Below, one piece after another: positions 31,938-43,499 of a stretch of DNA of 64,000 bases. A program made the position numbers and the translations under genes. Each line of letters opens with the position of its first letter. Position 1 is the stretch's first letter. The DNA lies in the NCBI GenBank assembly GCA_964017185.1, contig OZ024870.1, positions 64,334,812 to 64,398,811 of the forward strand, in the 5' to 3' direction. This stretch comes from Rugalucina vietnamica. Its lineage: Eukaryota; Mollusca; Bivalvia; Lucinida; Lucinidae. The notes beneath the pieces were generated by a model. That model saw only the letters and a program-made list of their open reading frames with translations. It did not search any database and had not been told where the DNA came from.

Positions 31938-34934
31938 CATTTATTGAACATTGTATATAGAAATATTGATTGTGACTTAATATTATTTTGCGGCGATTTA
32001 AATGCCAGAATCGGATCGAATAGTGATTTGATCGAAAATATTGACTTTGTAAAAGCCCGCAGCGTACTTGACTTATCAAAGAATAAGCACGGAGATTCAT
32101 TTCTCGAATTTTTGAAGGAAAGTAAAATGTGTATTTTGAATGGACGATTTGACGCTTCTAATAACTTTACGTCAGTTTCCACTAAAGGAAAGGCCGTCGT
32201 GGACTACTTTTTTACCCTACAATCAATGATCGATAAAGTGAAATCCTTCCGCGTCTTAACGGTGAAGGAAATATGTGACAAATATAACCTCCGGCCACTT
32301 TGTAAAATACCTGACCACTCGATTTTATTGTGTTCGGTTACGATAAATGACCTACAAATCAATGATAGTAAACAAAACGTAAAGTCTTGCGACGATCAAT
32401 TGAATACACATAATACACCGATTGACAATAAACGTTTTAATTTTGCTTCATTGCCAAATGACTTTTTGGACAATAATTTATTAAATGAGACTATACATAA
32501 AATTGAATCACAGGAGTTAGACCAGACGCATATTGACCGAATCTACAAGGATATTTGTGATATTTACTATACTGAGCTAAATAATAAAGTACGTTTCAAA
32601 TATATTTCGAAAAAGAATAAAAAGCGGTACAGGCATTCGCCAAAGGAATGGTGGAATGACAATTTAGAAAATCTGTGGAAGGACTTATGTGCTTCTGAGA
32701 AGGAATATCTAAAGTATGAAGGCCCAAAACGCATTAAAGCGGCAAAACGCAGTGCTTATTTAACGAAACAACGGCTCTTCGACAGAACTGTTAAGAAAAC
32801 AAAACGCTTATATATTAAACAAAAACATTGTGAAATCGAAGAGCTCCAAACAAATGATCCGCGAAAATTTTGGGATCATATAAAAAATCTTGGCCCAAAA
32901 TCAAAGAAAACGATTCCAATGGAAGTATATGACGAATATGGGAATGTAACGGACGATCCTCAGACTGTTCTAAGTAAATGGGAACATGAATTTAAAACGT
33001 TGTTTGAACGTATACAAACGAGCGAGCATTCTGAGTTTGATGAAACATTTTATGAACAAGTTTTAAAATTTAAACAAGACTTAGAAAATCATATTCAGGA
33101 TTCTCCCGAACCCACAAACAATGAAGATATTCTTAATACCCCCATATCTGTGGACGAAATTTCTAAAGCTTGTTCAAATAGTAAAAACTCGAAATCACCA
33201 GGAATAGATAAACTCCCCTACGAAGTGTATAAAAATGACAGATCAATCAAACTATTACATGCTCTATTTAACAGATGTTTCTCGACGGGTATGGTTCCGT
33301 CAGTATGGAAAAAAGCTATCATAAAGCCAATTCCGAAAAATAGTACTAGTGACCCTCGTGTCCCTCTTAATTATAGAGGTATAAGTTTACTTAACTCATC
33401 TAGCAAACTGTTTACAATGGTGCTTAATACTAGACTTACTGTATACTTGGATGCCAACGAAATCATAGTGGACGAGCAAAACGGTTTCCGTAAGCTCCGG
33501 TCGTGCGCGGACCATCTATTTACTCTTTGTTCGATTATACGCAACAGAAAAAGTAAAGGCCTATCAACATTTTCTTGTTTTATAGACATGACTAAAGCGT
33601 TTGATAATGTGGATATAGAGTGTATGCTTTCTAAATTACTGGCAAACGGAATTAGTGGAAATTTCTATAGAATTGTTAAACATCTGTATACTATGCCTAA
33701 AAGCTGTGTCTTGGTTAATAACTTACAAACTAAATATTTCGATGTACATTGTGGTGTAAAACAAGGGGACATAATTTCGCCAACGCTATTTTCTCTGTAT
33801 GTTAACGATCTTGTCAACGAACTTAACTCACTTAATTTGGGAGTCCCTATCGATGACGAAAATATATGCGCCCTTCTCTATGCGGACGATGTTGTGATTT
33901 TTAGTGACACTGAAGACAATCTTCAAACTTTACTTGACGGAGTATATAAATGGTGTACTCAGTGGCGATTGAGGATAAACTTAAACAAAACAAACATTGT
34001 TCATTTTCGGAAACAAAGCCAAAACAGGACCGAGTTTCAATTCAAGATTGGAGAAAATATTATAGAAATCAAAGAAACATATAAATACTTAAGTTGCATT
34101 CTGTCAGAGACACTTGACTTTACAGTTACTGCCACTGCACTTGCAGAATCGGCTGGCCGTGCTCTTGGAAGTCTTATCAATAAATACCGTGCTGCTGATG
34201 GATTACCATTTTCCGTGTATACGAAACTGTATCATGCATGTGTTGTTCCAATTATGGATTACTGTGCCAGTGTATGGGGTTTTAAAAGCTACCCTAAATG
34301 CAACACTGTACATAACAGAGCCATACGTGTTTATCTCGGAGTACATAATAAATCCTCCAACCTAGCAATTAAAGGTGACGTAGGTTGGATCGATCCTGAT
34401 GTACGACGTAAGCTGGAAATGATTCGCATGTGGGACAGATTAGTTAAAATGGACGATAACAGACTAACGAAGCGTGTGTTTCTTTGGGATTATAACCAAC
34501 AACATGGCTGGTGTTCTGACATGAAGATCTTTAGCAGCATTGGATTAAACAATTTGTACGAAACTATTTCCGTTGATGGGTTTTCCACAAGGTCCTTGTT
34601 AACATTTGCAGAAACTAAATTCAAATCTGAACAGTGCAATAAATGGAATACCGATATTTTAAAACAACCAAAGCTTCGAACTTACATTCAAATTAAAAAT
34701 GAATATAAATGCGAAAACTATGTTTCAATGAACTTATCGAGAAGTATTCGCTCATACATTGCACAGATAAGGTGCGGTGTTTTACCCCTACATATAGAAA
34801 CAGGACGTTATAGAAACCTGAAAGTCGAAGAACGATTATGCAAAGTTTGTGACTTAAAAACTGTTGAAAACGAACTTCATTTCGTTTTTGCCGGATTGTC
34901 CAACGTATTCACAATTACGCTTAGTGTATTATAA
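31938..34934 (+). CDS. Retrotransposon endonuclease C-terminus and reverse transcriptase
   Basis: The continuous frame covers the last endonuclease motifs (F-C-G-D-L-N-A-R near 31989 and P-D-H-S-I-L-L near 32312), a basic linker, and a full reverse transcriptase: K-S-P-G-I-D, N-Y-R-G-I-S-L, F-I-D-M-T-K-A-F-D, G-V-K-Q-G-D and the catalytic L-Y-A-D-D at about 33877. The C-terminus has R-L-C-K-V-C and E-N-E-L-H-F-V, the first part of a Cys/His knuckle. A one-base shift near 34890 breaks the frame, and the knuckle's last Cys (D-C-P-T-Y) continues in another frame. Confidence 0.9.
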   Translation, partial: HLLNIVYRNIDCDLILFCGDLNARIGSNSDLIENIDFVKARSVLDLSKNKHGDSFLEFLKESKMCILNGRFDASNNFTSVSTKGKAVVDYFFTLQSMIDKVKSFRVLTVKEICDKYNLRPLCKIPDHSILLCSVTINDLQINDSKQNVKSCDDQLNTHNTPIDNKRFNFASLPNDFLDNNLLNETIHKIESQELDQTHIDRIYKDICDIYYTELNNKVRFKYISKKNKKRYRHSPKEWWNDNLENLWKDLCASEKEYLKYEGPKRIKAAKRSAYLTKQRLFDRTVKKTKRLYIKQKHCEIEELQTNDPRKFWDHIKNLGPKSKKTIPMEVYDEYGNVTDDPQTVLSKWEHEFKTLFERIQTSEHSEFDETFYEQVLKFKQDLENHIQDSPEPTNNEDILNTPISVDEISKACSNSKNSKSPGIDKLPYEVYKNDRSIKLLHALFNRCFSTGMVPSVWKKAIIKPIPKNSTSDPRVPLNYRGISLLNSSSKLFTMVLNTRLTVYLDANEIIVDEQNGFRKLRSCADHLFTLCSIIRNRKSKGLSTFSCFIDMTKAFDNVDIECMLSKLLANGISGNFYRIVKHLYTMPKSCVLVNNLQTKYFDVHCGVKQGDIISPTLFSLYVNDLVNELNSLNLGVPIDDENICALLYADDVVIFSDTEDNLQTLLDGVYKWCTQWRLRINLNKTNIVHFRKQSQNRTEFQFKIGENIIEIKETYKYLSCILSETLDFTVTATALAESAGRALGSLINKYRAADGLPFSVYTKLYHACVVPIMDYCASVWGFKSYPKCNTVHNRAIRVYLGVHNKSSNLAIKGDVGWIDPDVRRKLEMIRMWDRLVKMDDNRLTKRVFLWDYNQQHGWCSDMKIFSSIGLNNLYETISVDGFSTRSLLTFAETKFKSEQCNKWNTDILKQPKLRTYIQIKNEYKCENYVSMNLSRSIRSYIAQIRCGVLPLHIETGRYRNLKVEERLCKVCDLKTVENELHFVFAGLSNVFTITLSVL

Positions 34935-35094
34935 TTGGATTATCAAAATATATCCCGATTTCTTAAGCTTGTCTCAGACTGAAAAACTTAAGGTTATGTT
35001 AACTGATAAAAGAGTTATCCAGAAAAGTGGACTATTTATTCAAAATTGCTTTTTGACAAGAACAAGTAAGTTATTTGTTCAAACAGACTCTTAA
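34893..35094 (+). pseudogene. Retrotransposon C-terminal tail after a frameshift
   Basis: The neighbouring frame reads D-C-P-T-Y-S-Q-L-R and about 60 more residues to a stop at 35092-35094. C-P-x-Y-x-x-x-R normally follows the H-F-V block in such elements, so a single-base indel near 34890 is the most likely cause. Confidence 0.75.
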
Positions 35095-35844
35095 AGTGTT
35101 ACCATATAAGATAATCAGACTGTTCATATTCTTTCAGAACTTTACAGTATAGTTCTCAAAACCTTCAGTGACTCGTAAGCCATTTCATATGGCTGGGTGT
35201 CGTGGATAAACATATCCATACAAACAATCATTCACATATCATATTATATGTTTGCTTTATATGTATGTTTGTATAGACATGTGTCACTCAAATAAATTAT
35301 TACTACTAGACATTTCCAACTTAATCCGATATTGATATTGGAGTTTGAAATTGGAGTTCGGATAATGTTTTTGATGGATATTCTCAAGGACAACATGTAA
35401 ACTAATAGATGAACACATTGCATTCGAACATATTCAAGTATATTATTATATACAGGGGATCTGTCGGTTTGATGCGCCATGCTGTGTTAAGAAATAAAAT
35501 TACGGCATTTGTATGCGCCGGCGAGATAACAAATGTGTTAGCCCATATCTTTTCAGCGGCCCTTGGATGGTGGGCACCCGGGGTGGACACAATATATCGG
35601 GTTGGTGCACACCACCGCATGAGTCACTAGACATTTCCTACTTGCTAGCAAAATGAAGATAGCGAGTCTCAGAACCAGTGAAGCTATTTCGCCATTGCTT
35701 ATTCGTGTTTTGTAGGCAACGCATCAACGCCGGTCCTGTCTTGCACTAAGGTAGGACTGTTCAAGGTCTCAATATTATTTGAAACTTTATATGATACTCA
35801 GTATCAAGGTAGAGTAGGTACAGCAAGCAAAGCTTCTCATCATG

Positions 35845-35996
35845 GGCGGATCCAGAGGGGGGGGGGGGACAGTGTGTCCGAACACCCCCCCATGGAATTG
35901 TCAGATGATTAATTTTTGTCATGTTGAAATATTTCGTCAGACCCTTTCTGGGAATTTGGACCCCCCCCCCCCCTGAAAAATTTTCTGGATCCGCGC
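35845..35996. mobile_element. Short MITE with GGCGGATCC ends
   Basis: Left end GGCGGATCCAGAGGGGGG, right end CCCCCCTGAAAAATTTTCTGG then ATCCGCGC; flanked by ATG on both sides. About 150 bp, non-coding, with polyG and polyC runs that can pair. Confidence 0.75.
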
Positions 35997-35999
35997 ATG

Positions 36000-37030
36000 C
36001 TTATAAACATATGTACATGCATATTTTTATCATTATACATTACGTCGCGGCACAAGTATTCTAGCAGTAGAGACACATTGGAATAATGTATGCCAACATT
36101 AATATCGCACCATAGCAGTACAAGCTATCAGAGATTTTAAGAATTTTAATGAAGGGTAACGTGCCCCCACCTCATCGACAGAGAATGCCACTTTGGTATG
36201 TTTTATGAATGTGAAAACCATTTTTTCTGACCAAAGAAATGACGAGTTAAGGGTGTAGGACACACGTAGAAATAAACAAAGACAGTGAAAATTTTACTGT
36301 CTAGAGACTAGATCCTTTTCAGAGCACAGATTTGTGCCCGTAAATCTAAATAGAAAAGATATTGTCAAATCATTCTCTGGTAATCTTGAAGGTTTTCTGG
36401 TTCAGCCACTGTTTCTGTCACTACTGGGTTCTAAGTCACAATCATCATTTATGTTCAGTTCGATGAGTTTTCCCTTTTGCAAGATATACTAGCATATGTC
36501 AGTATTAAAAGAATGTGACTGCACTGTTCATGCATGTGGAGTTCATTTTATGCACTTCTATATTCAAAAGGACTCGTTTTATGTCAAATGCAGCTTGTAG
36601 TGTTTCAGTTGTTAAACTGTATTCATACCTAGAACTTTTCTATGCAAGGGTGTATGGCTATCTTATAGCATTATCTTTCTGTTGTTGAAAAATTCTAATT
36701 GTTTCAAGATAAAAATTGTCAGCTGAGTTGATTTGTGCAATTGTGGCTGGGGCACTTAGTCTCTAGACTGTTTATGCACTCTGGAAACATTTCTTTCAAA
36801 ATTGACTTAAAATTGTAACACTATAAAACTATGAATTCACATTGTCGACAAGCACATATCAGTCTGCATTAAAAGCGCTGTTGACAAAGATTGTAAATCA
36901 AGGGAAAGTGTAATTGTACATTTTACCCAAAGATGTAATGAGTGCTCTTTAAAAATGCAACATGATATACGAAATCAGTTTAAAACACGTTTCGCATGTC
37001 ATTACATCATAATGTAGGATAGAAGACCAA
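36000..37030. other. No recognisable gene or repeat
   Basis: AT-rich, single-copy-looking sequence with stops in all frames and no terminal repeats. Confidence 0.5.
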
Positions 37031-37185
37031 TTGAAAATGGAGGCAACGGCAACGTCCTGACACGACCATAGCTGTTGGCTGGTGCGTAAAAACAAACCAA
37101 GCAAATAGAACAAACAAAACCTCTGCATACGTTTTTTTCTTGACCTAGATCGTTACAAGTACATGTACATGCATCGTGTTTATTT

Positions 37186-37405
37186 GAGCCGCCTCATGAG
37201 AAAACCAACCATTTTCATAGGCGAAAACAAAGACGCAGATCAGTTTCGCAGTAATCTCGAAGCTGGTCCGCTTCACGGATAGTACGATTCCTTTTCTTTG
37301 TATATACGAAAATTCAAGCTACTAGCTGTCTTCTTTAGCTGCACGGACCGTTTTGTGTGGGACCTGTTTGGAAACCATATTGTTGGTTTTCTCATGAGGC
37401 GGCTC
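37186..37405 (+). mobile_element. GAGCC MITE copy 12
   Basis: Intact termini and target duplication ATTT. The central palindrome has decayed and lost several bases on its right arm. Confidence 0.85.
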
Positions 37406-37740
37406 ATTTTTTTTAAGATGAAATAAAAATAATTCGACTCCAATTTTCTGTCGTTTACGGTAAACCCCTGCTAGTGCCATTGTTGTTGTTTCGTAGAGTT
37501 CCGCCGTTGACTGTTCTGTGAATTGGATAACCAAGAATGTTTGAGCGAATAAAAGTTGTCACTAAAATTCTAAAAGTTTGTGTGCAACTTTACTCATTTG
37601 TGTTTACGCCTTCATCAGTGTCAGAATATCATTGTCTACGCATATATGAACGCCGCAAGAACGCATATATGAACGCCGCAAGAATGAAATGTTACATTTG
37701 GGTCTCCAAAGCGTCGACGCCTTCTAACTACCCGCTACAT

Positions 37741-38013
37741 GGGGATCGAATCCAATTGGCGACGCCAGTAAAATGTCGATAATTGATAGGCCTATCAAAT
37801 TGTTCCTGCATCGGCATATTGCAATGGTGTGATTCTCACCTTCCGGGCACGATGGTTTCACGGGGAATTTCCCAACCGAACATCGAGAACTGCTGTGGCT
37901 CCCCCACGACCACAACCACCACTAGGCAGTCGGTGTCTAAGAAGCAGAATTGCTTAGCCAAGCAGAATTGCTTAGCCATTCATAATTGCTTCGCCTGACG
38001 TCTGTTTCTTGCA
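37741..38013 (+). mobile_element. tRNA-derived SINE family S1, copy 2
   Basis: Begins at a degenerate B box (GGGGATCGAATCC) and follows the 26391..26600 body: GTTCCTGCATCGGCATATTG, GTTTCACGGGGAATTTCCC and GTCTAAGAAGCAGAATTGC. The AGCAGAATTGCTTAGCC segment is duplicated locally. The tRNA head is truncated. Confidence 0.8.
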
Positions 38014-38319
38014 AGCCACATAGATGTGCGTGATTCGTGAGAGGAAACAATTAAAACATACCATGGCCTTTGCATGCATGTGATCGGTGCAAAGACCAAA
38101 ATAAGATCTGTGTACGATTTTTTATATTGAAAAAACTTCAGATGCCTTCAGAAAAAAACTTATAAAACCTGGTACGAAAGTTATCAAACGCATTTGATCG
38201 TGTACAGGTACTAGAAGTATAGGGTTTTCACCAACTTAGGTGGACAGCCTTGAGATACCCCCTACAAATCGATTAAAGTTTCTCGTATATCGTATATCGT
38301 ATCTCAGGCTAAGTTGGAA

Positions 38320-38392
38320 ATGTCTACTACTACCTACCTAAGTCTACTAACCAAGGTTTATCTACCTGGGTCTACTTATACTTGGATTTTTT
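38320..38392. repeat. ACCTAGGTCTAC minisatellite, remnant
   Basis: A few decayed copies of the TACCTAAGTCTACT / ACCAAGGTTTATCT motif, related to the large array at 41225. Confidence 0.7.
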
Positions 38393-38779
38393 TCAATGTG
38401 CAGGGCAGGGCTTAGCTAAGCCCAGCCTTGGATGATTTCATTGTTGAGAAAGGGTCCCTGAGCTGACAATGTATAATTGAGGTAAAGGTGACTATGCTTG
38501 TTGTCTTCGTGCTATACCCGTGTTTCACCTGAATGATTTCAAAATAGGTGAAGTGTATGGTAGACACACACAAACATAAACATTTTGTTTCTTAAATATA
38601 ACCATACAGCTAAACTCAATTATTTCTATCAAGTCAGCCAATGCCTCTTTGTCAACAACTCTTTGCATTACTGATGGTGCATGACCGCAGTAGACGATCA
38701 ATAAAGTACCATTCGAAAAAAAAAAATGAAGCGATTCAGAGAACCAGCTGATTTTACTTATTTTTCCTATAAGATCAGC

Positions 38780-40790
38780 TCGGTCAAATTAACAGCAAAT
38801 TTGCTGCATCAAAAACAGTCGAGTTAACAGCAATTTTACTGCAGCAAAGTCGGACATGTTACATGTAGCAGCAATCTCGCTACAGCAAAAGCAGTCAAGT
38901 TAACGGTGATTTTTGCTTGCAGTGTTAGAATTAAATTTGCTGCAGCAAAATAGAAAATACAGTCAAGTTAGCGGCAATTTTGCTGCAGCGAAATTGGTCA
39001 AGTTAGCAGCTATTTTGCCACAGCGAAAAAAAAAAAACAGTCAAGTAAGCAGCAATTTCGCTTGCAGCGAACAGTTTTGTCGCAGATTGTTTTGGCTTTA
39101 ATCTAGGTGATAGCAAATAAGAAAATGACAATTAATGACACAATCACATCTTTTGGACGTCACCTACGACAAACGTTCAACAAAAAGTTCCATGTCAGTG
39201 GAAATGTTTGTCGCCATTTCTTCTATATTTTTTTTTCGTCTGGCTGTGATCGCTATGTAGAAAATGATGATAAATGCTGCAACAGAACTTTTCTAGACCA
39301 CATATTACCAACGTTATGGAAAATATTTTGCCGATTTTTTTTATACAGTTGAACCTGCTGAATCAGCCACCTTTATAAGAGCTCCACCTGCATAAGAGAG
39401 CCAGTCTGAAACATTCCCAATCATTTTCACTATATTTTGTCTCTGCATAAGACAGCCACCTCCACAAGACAACCAGCAGCCAGTAAAATCAATCCCAAAA
39501 TGCTTATAACTCTCTATAAGACAGCCACATCATACTTGCCTAAAGTCAAATTTCCCATTTACAAGCTGTTAATTGGACAATTATTATTCATTATTGTATT
39601 TAAAACAGTTAATTAGCAGAAAAAAATCAATTAAGTTAATACCCATGAGGCTTTGTATATATTATTGTGTAACGAAGCATGAAATGATGTCAACTTATGA
39701 AACACATACAGGTAGTCCTTCCTTAGAAAGGATTTTTCTTGTGACAGTAAGAATATTTTCTACATGACAACTGCTCTGACTGAACCTTGATAAGACAGCC
39801 ACCTGTGTATAACAGCCAGCTTAGCTCACTCCCAAAGGTGGCGCTTTTATAGAGGTTTGACTGTAGTTTCGTCTGGCTGTGAGCGCTATAGGAAACGAAT
39901 ATGCCGCAAACAAGACCTGGACAAAAGTTCCCTGTCAGCAGTAAAAGTGTCCATAGACTGGGAAATATGTGGGATATAAAATGTCTGTTTGTTATGACAT
40001 TCATCGTTTCTTATATATGTATGCGCTCATAGACAGACTTAAACGAAAACGAGAGACCAAATTGTGCCGTAGCTCACCTTAGTGATTTGCTGATCAGTGT
40101 AAGCTTTGATAGACGATGATACTCTAGAGCCATGTCTGTATGGACCCTATGGGCACAATTGACAGTATTTATAAAGAGGAGTACTGTACACTGATTTGCA
40201 CTAAATATGAAAGTTATGTGCCTTGCGGTTTAGAAAACTTTTTTTTTTCAATGTAATGCAATCATTCCCCCACCTCAATGATGCTTCAGATACAATTTGA
40301 TCGCATTTGGCATGGTCTTAGAGATAGTCATATTTGAAAGTGTAAACTGATGAGCGCACAAACGGATGCATGGACGCCGGCTCAAGTGCCGTTATCCTAT
40401 AAGCTCACCTTGTGAGGGCATAGGTGAGCTAAAATATCGGCCACAAAAAAATCCACTTTTAATGCTAGTGACAGGGAACTTTTGTCCAGAACTTGGGTCA
40501 CAGGCGGCATAGAAAAAACATGTTTGCCACATTCATCATTGTTTTCTAATGCGCTCACAGTCACGTTGTCGACGAAAATTTTCTTCTTTTAATGCTGACA
40601 GGGGACTTTTGACTGTAACTCGGGTAATAGGAGGAATAGAAAAGGTGTGTTTTTGGAATTAATCTAACTTAACCGTTTATTCCTTTTTTTTTTTTTTTTT
40701 TTTTTTTTTGCTGCTGCTGCTGCAGCAACAGATTCGCTGATAACTTGACTGAACTGTCAGTCAAATTAAACAAGTCGATCGAATGACTGA
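38780..40790. mobile_element. Element with GCAGCAAAA-type minisatellite ends, nested
   Basis: The left flank (38780..39085) is a degenerate repeat of GTCAAGTTAACAGCAATTTTG and CTGCAGCAAAA. The right flank (40710..40790) has the opposite sense: GCTGCTGCTGCAGCAACAG and ATAACTTGACTG. Between them are a pogo-like MITE (39346..39863), two copies of TTCGTCTGGCTGTGA and a GCTCACCT-ended segment (about 40070..40436). Limits are approximate. Confidence 0.5.
39346..39863. mobile_element. Pogo/Tc1-type MITE with TA target
   Basis: Ends CAGTTGAACCT and AGGTTTGACTG, flanked by TA (39344-39345 and 39864-39865). The interior is built from repeated ATAAGACAGCCACCT-like segments. CAGT(T/C)(G/A)AACCT ends with TA duplication are typical of pogo/Tigger-type elements. 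Confidence 0.75.
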
Positions 40791-41220
40791 ACAATTACTA
40801 TACAGATCCGTACTGTGACTTCCAGTAATAAGTTGCACTTTTTTCTGCCGCCTTCATTAGTAAATGTAAGCCTTCATCTTTGATATTCATTTGTATCAGA
40901 ATTAAAGTTTTAAACTTGAAAAGAAAAACAGAGGGTCATACAACAAGAATGTTTACCAGGCATTTATAGAGGAATTTTCAATATGGTCATACATGAATAC
41001 AGTCATGCAGTACATACTATTTTTCTGTGACAGTATGTGTTTACCCATCATTTTCGGTGCATGAGGTTAAATTTTGACACTGATTGGTTCAACAATAACA
41101 ACTGAACAAGAGTGGGTCAAAGTAACTGTCCAAGTGAGAACTACCTATTTTTAAATGTAATAGTCAACTTTGTCACTGTCAATCAAAAATTGACAGGCTC
41201 CGCCCTGCACATTGAAAAAA
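40440..41220. other. No recognisable gene
   Basis: Only the right flank of the 38780 element and a poly(T) run (40683..40709) are identifiable; the rest is unassigned AT-rich sequence with no convincing frame. Confidence 0.5.
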
Positions 41221-41224
41221 ATCA

Positions 41225-42003
41225 GACTATACCAAGGTTCCCTTTCCTAGGTTTACTTACCTATGTCTTAGTCTACCTATCTAGGTCTACCTTCCAAGGT
41301 CTACTTATCTAGGTCTACTTACCAAGGTCAAGTTACCAAGGTCTACATACCTAGGTCTACTTCCAATGTCTACATACCTAGGTCTACTTACCAAGGTTTA
41401 TCTACCTAGGTCTACTTACCTTAGTCTATCGAACTAGGTCTACTTACCAAGGTCTCACTTCCGGGGTCTACTTACCAAGGTCTGTTTACCAAGGTCTACC
41501 TTCTATGGTCTACTTACCAAGTCTACTTACCAAGGTGTACCCACCTAGGTCGACTTACCAAAGTCTACCTACTAGGTCTATTAACCAATATCTACCTACC
41601 AAGGTCTACCTACCAAGGTCTACCTACCAAAACCTACATACTAAGTCTACTTCCAATGTCTACTAACCTATTTCTACCTACCAAGGTCTAACTATCTACG
41701 TCTGCTTACCAAGGTTTACTTACCTAGGTCTACCTACCTAGGTCTACTTACCAAGGTATACATACCTATCTATGTCTACTTACCAAAGTCTACTTACCTA
41801 GGTCTACCTACCTAGGTCTACTTCCCAAGGTCTACCTACCTAGGTCTACTTACCTGGGTCTACCTACTATGTCTACTTACCAAGGTCTACGTCCGGGGTC
41901 TACTTACCTAGGTCTACTTACCTAGGTCTACGTACCAAGGTCTACTTACCAAGATCTACTTACCTAGGTTTACCTACAAGGTCTACTTACTCAGGTCTAC
42001 TAA
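41225..42003. repeat. ACCTAGGTCTACTT minisatellite, large array
   Basis: More than 50 copies of a 13-16 bp motif alternating between ACCTAGGTCTACTT and ACCAAGGTCTACTT, with occasional CCGGGGTCTAC variants. CCTAGG is palindromic. No coding potential across the array. Confidence 0.93.
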
Positions 42004-42084
42004 AATGGATAGCTGGATACACTTATTGACAAAAAAATCCCAGCATACGGTTTTCCGTGTGTGTTTGCAGATAAGGCAGCGTGC

Positions 42085-42158
42085 CTTTATTTCATATTAG
42101 ATACTCGAGCGATACGCCGCTGATACGTGAATGTGTGACAGGGCTATGATCAACTTCA
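42085..42158 (-). mobile_element. Right-end fragment of the ACGTA-motif element
   Basis: CGAGCGATACGCCGCTGATAC followed by GTGAATGTGTGACAGGGCTAT is the terminus seen at 46582..46633, here without the rest of the element. Confidence 0.7.
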
Positions 42159-42452
42159 GTCTCAATTGCAGTGTGCGTCACCGATCATTTATCGGTTTGT
42201 ATGTATACAATACCGCGTGATTCTCAGTAGTGTACACCTTTGCGTGGCGTCTATTCGGATGTACTAATACCGGAAAAGAGTAATATTCAGACAAATTATC
42301 ATCCGCCCCATTGTGTCATCCTTTGAGGATACGATGATTAGTAGTCAAGAGGCTGGCATCCGTATATGTAGGATACTTAACTGCGGTTGTTAACTATTGA
42401 ATAATTATTTCAATAATATTATGATACTTGAAAATTTTAGATAGTGTCAACT

Positions 42453-42873
42453 TAAGAAATGAATTTCATTTTTCTGGTGTTCATGGAGCTATGAACCGCA
42501 GTGGGTCGCGTGCAAAGTGAATGAACCCCATGTAAGCTTTGCTAGCGACCCACTGCGGTTCATAGCTCCATGAACAACAGAAAAATTAAACTCATTGCTT
42601 ATATTTACATTCATTTCTCTCTATCGCTTGTTGAAAAATCACAAAGGCGGTCACATTTACCAGCAAACAGAGAATCTACACACAGTGTGTGTTCAAACAG
42701 CGGAACAGCGTCGACGTTTACAACGTCCAATCAGATTGGCGAGATTCATGTTTTTTGACGTCAAGTTTGGATTACGTCACGTCGCGTGACACATTAATGT
42801 TGTTCATGGAAGTATGAACACAGATGAACATCTAATTGTTCATCTAAGGAGGTTTTAGAAAAATGTAAATATT
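42453..42873. mobile_element. Hairpin element H2, copy 1
   Basis: Starts AAGAAATGAATTTCATTTTT; long palindrome GTTCATGGAGCTATGAACCG / GCAGTGGGTCGCGTG with its complement, then CCAATCAGATTGG, a TTGACGTCAA and a TTACGTCACGTCGCG. Ends near TAGAAAAATGTAAATATT. About 95 % identical by eye to 48018..48443, which retains nine more bases in the loop. Confidence 0.85.
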
Positions 42874-42931
42874 TGTGCATGAAAGCGAAACGATTTTCAA
42901 TAGATTGTTTTCAGAACATATTTTAATAAAT

Positions 42932-43166
42932 GAGCCGCCTCATGGGAAAACCAACAATCTGCATAGGCGAAAACAAAGACACAGATCAGCTTCGCGGTAA
43001 CCGCGAAGCTGATCAGCGCCTTTGTTTTCGCTACTCGGATAGTACAATTCCTCTTCTACTGAAATCCGAAATTTCAAGCTTCTAGCTCCTTTCTGTGCTT
43101 GTACAGCCCGGTTTGTGTCGGACCTGTTCGGAAACCACATTGTTGGTTTTTCCCACGAGGTGGCTC
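42932..43166 (+). mobile_element. GAGCC MITE copy 13
   Basis: Full-length copy with target duplication AAAT and an intact palindrome around GCGGTAACCGC; a second partial end lies at about 43360..43428. It lies upstream of the first coding exon of gene B. Confidence 0.86.
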
Positions 43167-43499
43167 AAATAAGAAATCGGATATTCTTTGAGGTTATACT
43201 TCTCTCCAAACAGTTTTGGACGCCTACATGTACCTACGAGTATGACGCACGTCTAAGTGGAAAACTAACTGAACACGGCAACCTTAATTAAACGTTATTA
43301 AAAAAAGTGTGCATATGCCAATTGTCTGGCAATTTTTTGACACTTTGTATGCTTAAAAGAATAGGACAGAAAGTTACAAAAACCTGGTCGTAAACACCGG
43401 AGACCGGGTTTCTCGTGACGCAGCTCTAATGAATTAACGTACAGCAGCATGTTTGGTGCCTAGATTTAGAAAAGAGATTTTATCTCCATTTTCAGCAAG

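Larger units (their letters stand above)
28113..35311 (+). mobile_element. Non-LTR retrotransposon with two nested insertions
   Basis: Order: Pro/Ser/Gly-rich first frame (to 28427), start of an APE-type endonuclease (28428..28557), inserted TTAA element (28558..31212), endonuclease middle (31213..31509), inserted hairpin element (31510..31937), then the rest of the endonuclease, reverse transcriptase and C-terminal zinc-knuckle-like part (31938..about 35094) and a short 3' region with AATAAATTATTACTACT. APE plus RT places it among APE-class non-LTR elements; the clade is not assigned. The 3' limit is approximate. Confidence 0.85.

Noticed and set aside
31684..32100. Minus-strand open frame opposite the endonuclease
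   Set aside because: It spans the hairpin element and the complement of the retrotransposon frame; no recognisable motifs.
35409..35630. Paired open frames on both strands after the retrotransposon
   Set aside because: No known motif, no splice context and overlapping frames on both strands.
39107..39352. Small Cys-containing open frame as a peptide gene
   Set aside because: No signal peptide or splice context, and it lies inside a repeat-flanked element.
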